DNA from: Austropuccinia psidii
Lineage: Eukaryota > Basidiomycota > Pucciniomycetes > Pucciniales > Sphaerophragmiaceae
Direction of reading: 5' to 3'
Assembly (NCBI GenBank): GCA_023105745.1
Contig: JALGQZ010000003.1
Location: forward strand, 47,138,196-47,202,195
Length of the DNA: 64,000 bases
Below are positions 61,093 through 64,000 of the stretch, piece by piece. Position 1 is the stretch's first letter. Every line of letters begins with the position of its first letter. The notes under the pieces are model-generated. The model had not been told where the DNA came from. It was given only the letters and a program-made list of their open reading frames with translations, and searched no databases. The position numbers and the translations under genes were made by a program.

Positions 61093-62266
61093 TCATTGAT
61101 GAGACTGCTCAGTCCTCCTAGAGGCTCTGAATCTGCTTAAATGAAGGTTCTCATTTGGTATGGCATCTTCTGCCAACCATTTTTCCTTATCAGCTGTTTG
61201 GGTCTTGAATCTGACTAAGTATTGTCTTTGATCCGTCCCATTAAGTCTGATCTTCCTGGCCCTGATGATTTTACTCACAGGTCCAGGGGAATCCTCCGCT
61301 TCCACTATATCTGGTGATGTGGGGTTCCTCCTCCTGAAGGGGAATTTGTCCTCCTCTGTTTGGAAGTATGGTTTGACTAAGTTTACTGGGAAGACTGGGT
61401 ACTTCCTGAAAAATTCCTCTGTAATTTTGACTTCCACTGCATTCTTTCCTATCAACTTAGTGATAGTGAAGGGCCATACAAAGGAGTCTCTCATCTTATT
61501 GGGTCCTTTAAGATTATTAAAGTTTAGTGTAGACACTAACACCTGGTCCCCTTCCTTAAAGTCAGGTTCCATTTGTATTTTGTCCCACCTCTACTTGTTA
61601 TATTCTTTTGTCTCAGCTATGCATCTGGAAGCTGTGTCACAGGCCTTCTTCCACTTGTCAGGAAAATCTCTGGCTGTGGGGTGGATGGGTACAAGGTTTC
61701 TCTTCAAGTGATCCACTGGCAACAAAGGATTCCACCCTTTTTCCACCAGTGCAGGTGTTTTTCCTGTGGTAGAGTGCTCACTTGTATTATAAGCCAGTTG
61801 GACAACTGGTAGAAGGGTAACCCAGCCATGGGTGTAACCCTCATCGTCCTTGTATTCCATTACATAGGCACAGAACCTTCTAAGGATGTCCTCCATTGTC
61901 TGGATGATCCTTTCAGCTAGGCCATCTGTTTGTGGATGGTAAGCTGTGGAAAATGCAACCTTGGTGCCAAGCATGTCATACAAGTTGGTGCAAAATTCAG
62001 ATGTAAATTTTGGGTCCCTATCACTAATGATTATCTTAGGGACTCCACAGGTAGATATGATGTTATTCCAGAATAGCAGAGCAGTATCCATGGCTGTGTC
62101 CTCTTTATGGCATGGCAGGCACCTCCTACTCTTGCTGAACCTATAAACTATGATTAAAAAGGCATTGTAGTTTTCTTTGCCTCCTGGGACAAGTCCTGTG
62201 GCCCAGTCCATATTGATGGTTTCCCATGGGTGTTTGGGTTCCTCTATATGTTGAAGTAACCCATAC
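61093..62266 (-). pseudogene. Element E integrase core and chromodomain-like tail
   Basis: 62266-61591 carries the integrase core with [20 protein letters not shown] and [12 protein letters not shown], so the D, D and E residues are present. A TAG just after EYNK (about 61588) interrupts the frame, explicable by CAG to TAG; the same frame resumes at 61572 and runs to the stop at 61093, with [13 protein letters not shown] and a tail YLVRFKTQTADKEKWLAEDA resembling a chromodomain. Confidence 0.85.
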
Positions 62267-62271
62267 TCTTC

Positions 62272-63188
62272 TATGAGCCTTAGAGGTATTTTCATATAAC
62301 CAAAAGACCACAAATGATTAATTAAGATACAAATATAAATAAAAGAAATTCATTCATATCATAAAAATGAAAATTGAAATATAAATACAAATTTATATTT
62401 AAAAATCAAGATTCATTATAATTCAAAAATAAAATTACAATAAAATTTGAAAATAAGGAAAATACATTTTTACTTGTAAAAATTAAGTAAAAATGAATTT
62501 TTAATAAAAATTATAAAATTAAAATATTTTTGGTAAAAAGCTATATAAAATATATTATAGCCTTTTATCAAATAAATAAACATAAAGAAATTATCACACC
62601 ATTGGATTCCTCATAAAAAATAAAGTGGGGTCACCTCTGGATGAAATTTCTGTAACTCAATTCTAAATAAGCTTAACTTAAGTTTTCAGTATTTCCAATA
62701 CAAAAATTGAAAATACTCAAAAATTTAATTTAATTCACACCACATGTGGTGTTAAACATCAATCTTTGTGTTAAAATTGGGGTGTTTTGTTTAGTTTAGA
62801 AGTTATGAGGAATTGAAGTATTTTCAATTGAATTCAATTGAAATGTCAAAATGTGCATGTGTATTGCATAAGTGAACTTTGAGTTACATATGAGGTATCA
62901 ATTATTACTGTATTGTACTGTACAATTCAATTGAATTACATATGTAAATTACAAATATAATACATTATGAGGAATTAAAGGAAAAAATAAATTGGAAGGA
63001 TTAAAATTAGGGGGCAAAGGAGCTCTAGCTCTAAGGGGCAGAAAGACCCCCAAAATCCTTGCTGACAGGTTATGAGATGTCAAAATTCACGCAAACGTTC
63101 ATCAATTTTGGCCTGGAATTGAGTCACAGGGTCTGGGGACAGGAAAAGTACTTGATTAATAATAACAGTTTCATATCCACACCTTACA
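62272..63188 (+). mobile_element. Solo LTR (family-A-like, 917 bp) in element E integrase
   Basis: On the minus strand it starts TGTAAGGTGTGGATATGAAA and ends CCTCTAAGGCTCATA; both ends resemble family A. The TSD is TCTTC in window orientation (62267-62271 and 63189-63193). It is less than half the length of the other family-A LTRs, so it is a deleted or different subfamily. Very AT-rich; no gene. Confidence 0.88.
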
Positions 63189-64000
63189 TCTTCCCATGTT
63201 TCCTATTTGCCTTTTGGCATTTTCACAAGTGTTGATGTATTCACACAACTCTTGTTCCACTTAGGCCACCAAGGTGTGCTTGCTACCCTCTCTTTGGTCC
63301 TGTCCTCACTCATGTGTCCCATATAGGGGAAGTCATGGCATTCTTGCAGGATCAGGGAGATGTGGTCTCTGTCTACCACTGTGAGTGAACTTGTGTGCTT
63401 CTTTCTTTGGTAAAGCAGGAAATCTACTAGGAAGAACTTGTTATCCTTGTAGGCCCTCAACCAGGGTTCTTCCAGGTGGGATTCCAGTTCTAGACTCCTG
63501 TATTTTGCTGAAGGAGTTGTAGTAATGTGCCACACTGTTTGTGTTTGGCATAAGACTTTAGTACCGCACTGAAAAATTCATTGTGCAGTTCTGAGGAACT
63601 TATTCCCAGTATGGGAGTTTCTGTTTCTCATGAATTGGTGTTTCCACTGTCAAGGGTACCACTTCCTCGTGCCCATTCAGAGCATCTGAAGTTCTTCCTC
63701 CTATCTATTTCCATGAAATTGATAGGGATCTTGGCTGCAACTTCAGGTTCATAAGCTGAATTGCTCTTGACATTATCCAGTGGAATTCTTTTAAGGTCAT
63801 CTGCATTGGTATGACTTTTACCTTCTTTGTATATGATGGTCATATTCCCTCCATACTCCTGATTGGCTATTTGCCATCTCAGCATGTGTTGATTTGTAGT
63901 ATTACTGTTCAGTAAAGACTTCAAGGCTGTCCAGTCTGTGTAGACTTTAAAGACTGCACCCTGCAGATAATAATAGAGTTTTTCTAGAGCCCAGACTAGA
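63189..64000 (-). pseudogene. Element E RNase H and integrase zinc domain, decayed
   Basis: 63924-63628 encodes the end of RNase H ([32 protein letters not shown]), and 63535-63203 the linker and integrase zinc domain (AYKDNKFFLVDFLLYQRKKH; GHMSEDRTKERVASTPWWPK), frameshifted near the second cysteine pair. Coding-like sequence continues to the window edge. Confidence 0.78.

Larger units (their letters stand above)
59632..64000 (-). mobile_element. Element E: family-B gypsy element on the minus strand, cut by window edge
   Basis: The 3' LTR is at 59632-61068, a purine tract TAAAGGGGGGTTA (minus strand) at 61069-61081, and pol reads leftward from the window edge. It is the same family as element A but in opposite orientation and better preserved. 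A 917-bp solo LTR interrupts it at 62272-63188. The 5' part lies outside the window. Confidence 0.85.

Overview
This window looks like the repeat-rich genome of a rust fungus (Pucciniales), and the families fit the myrtle rust Austropuccinia psidii best. That assignment rests on recognising protein families and on 58-87 bp GT-AG introns; no database search was possible. No tRNA, rRNA or single-copy host gene was found. Almost all of the 64 kb is transposable elements inserted inside one another, and most borders can be fixed exactly from target-site duplications (TSDs).

Layout. 1-1308 is the end of an LTR (family A). 1309-2132 and 58363-59631 are two halves of an old retroelement (element D) split through its protease domain. 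Between them lies a decayed plus-strand Ty3/gypsy element (element A, LTR family B, 2133-58362). It was itself opened five times: by a solo LTR-B in gag (4936-6369, TSD ATTTG), a 2.5-kb LTR element in RNase H (9585-12096, TSD TGCAG), a 22.7-kb CACTA-type DNA transposon in pol (12821-35515, TSD AGA), and two further gypsy elements inside its 3' LTR: a 10.3-kb nearly intact one (37428-47710, TSD ATAGG) and a 9.8-kb broken chromovirus (47911-57701, TSD ATGGG). The right edge (59632-64000) is another family-B gypsy on the minus strand with a 917-bp solo LTR in it (TSD GAAGA on the minus strand).

The main object is the CACTA-type element at 12821-35515. It has 47-bp terminal inverted repeats beginning CACCAGGGCAAATCT and a 3-bp TSD. 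It carries a broken Tnp2 transposase (13535-16655, minus), a head-to-head intact four-exon accessory gene of 623 residues (17641-19702, plus), a SNF2-family ATPase split by a 2189-bp solo LTR (20008-24635, minus), a cysteine-rich gene (27320-28702, plus), a TET/JBP-like 2-oxoglutarate/Fe(II) dioxygenase with one nonsense codon (29876-31087, minus) and an unidentified multi-exon gene (31966-34021, minus). A 24-bp palindrome around TGGCATGCCA occurs five times between these genes; four copies lie about 390-570 bp upstream of gene starts. Two minisatellites share the core GCGTAAGGAT.

How it may work together (inference): transposase and accessory protein would move the element, while a chromatin remodeller and a DNA-base oxidase could counter host DNA methylation or silencing; the shared palindrome suggests common control. 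This copy is dead in most genes, and several lesions are single C-to-T changes to stop codons, as expected for decay of methylated repeats.
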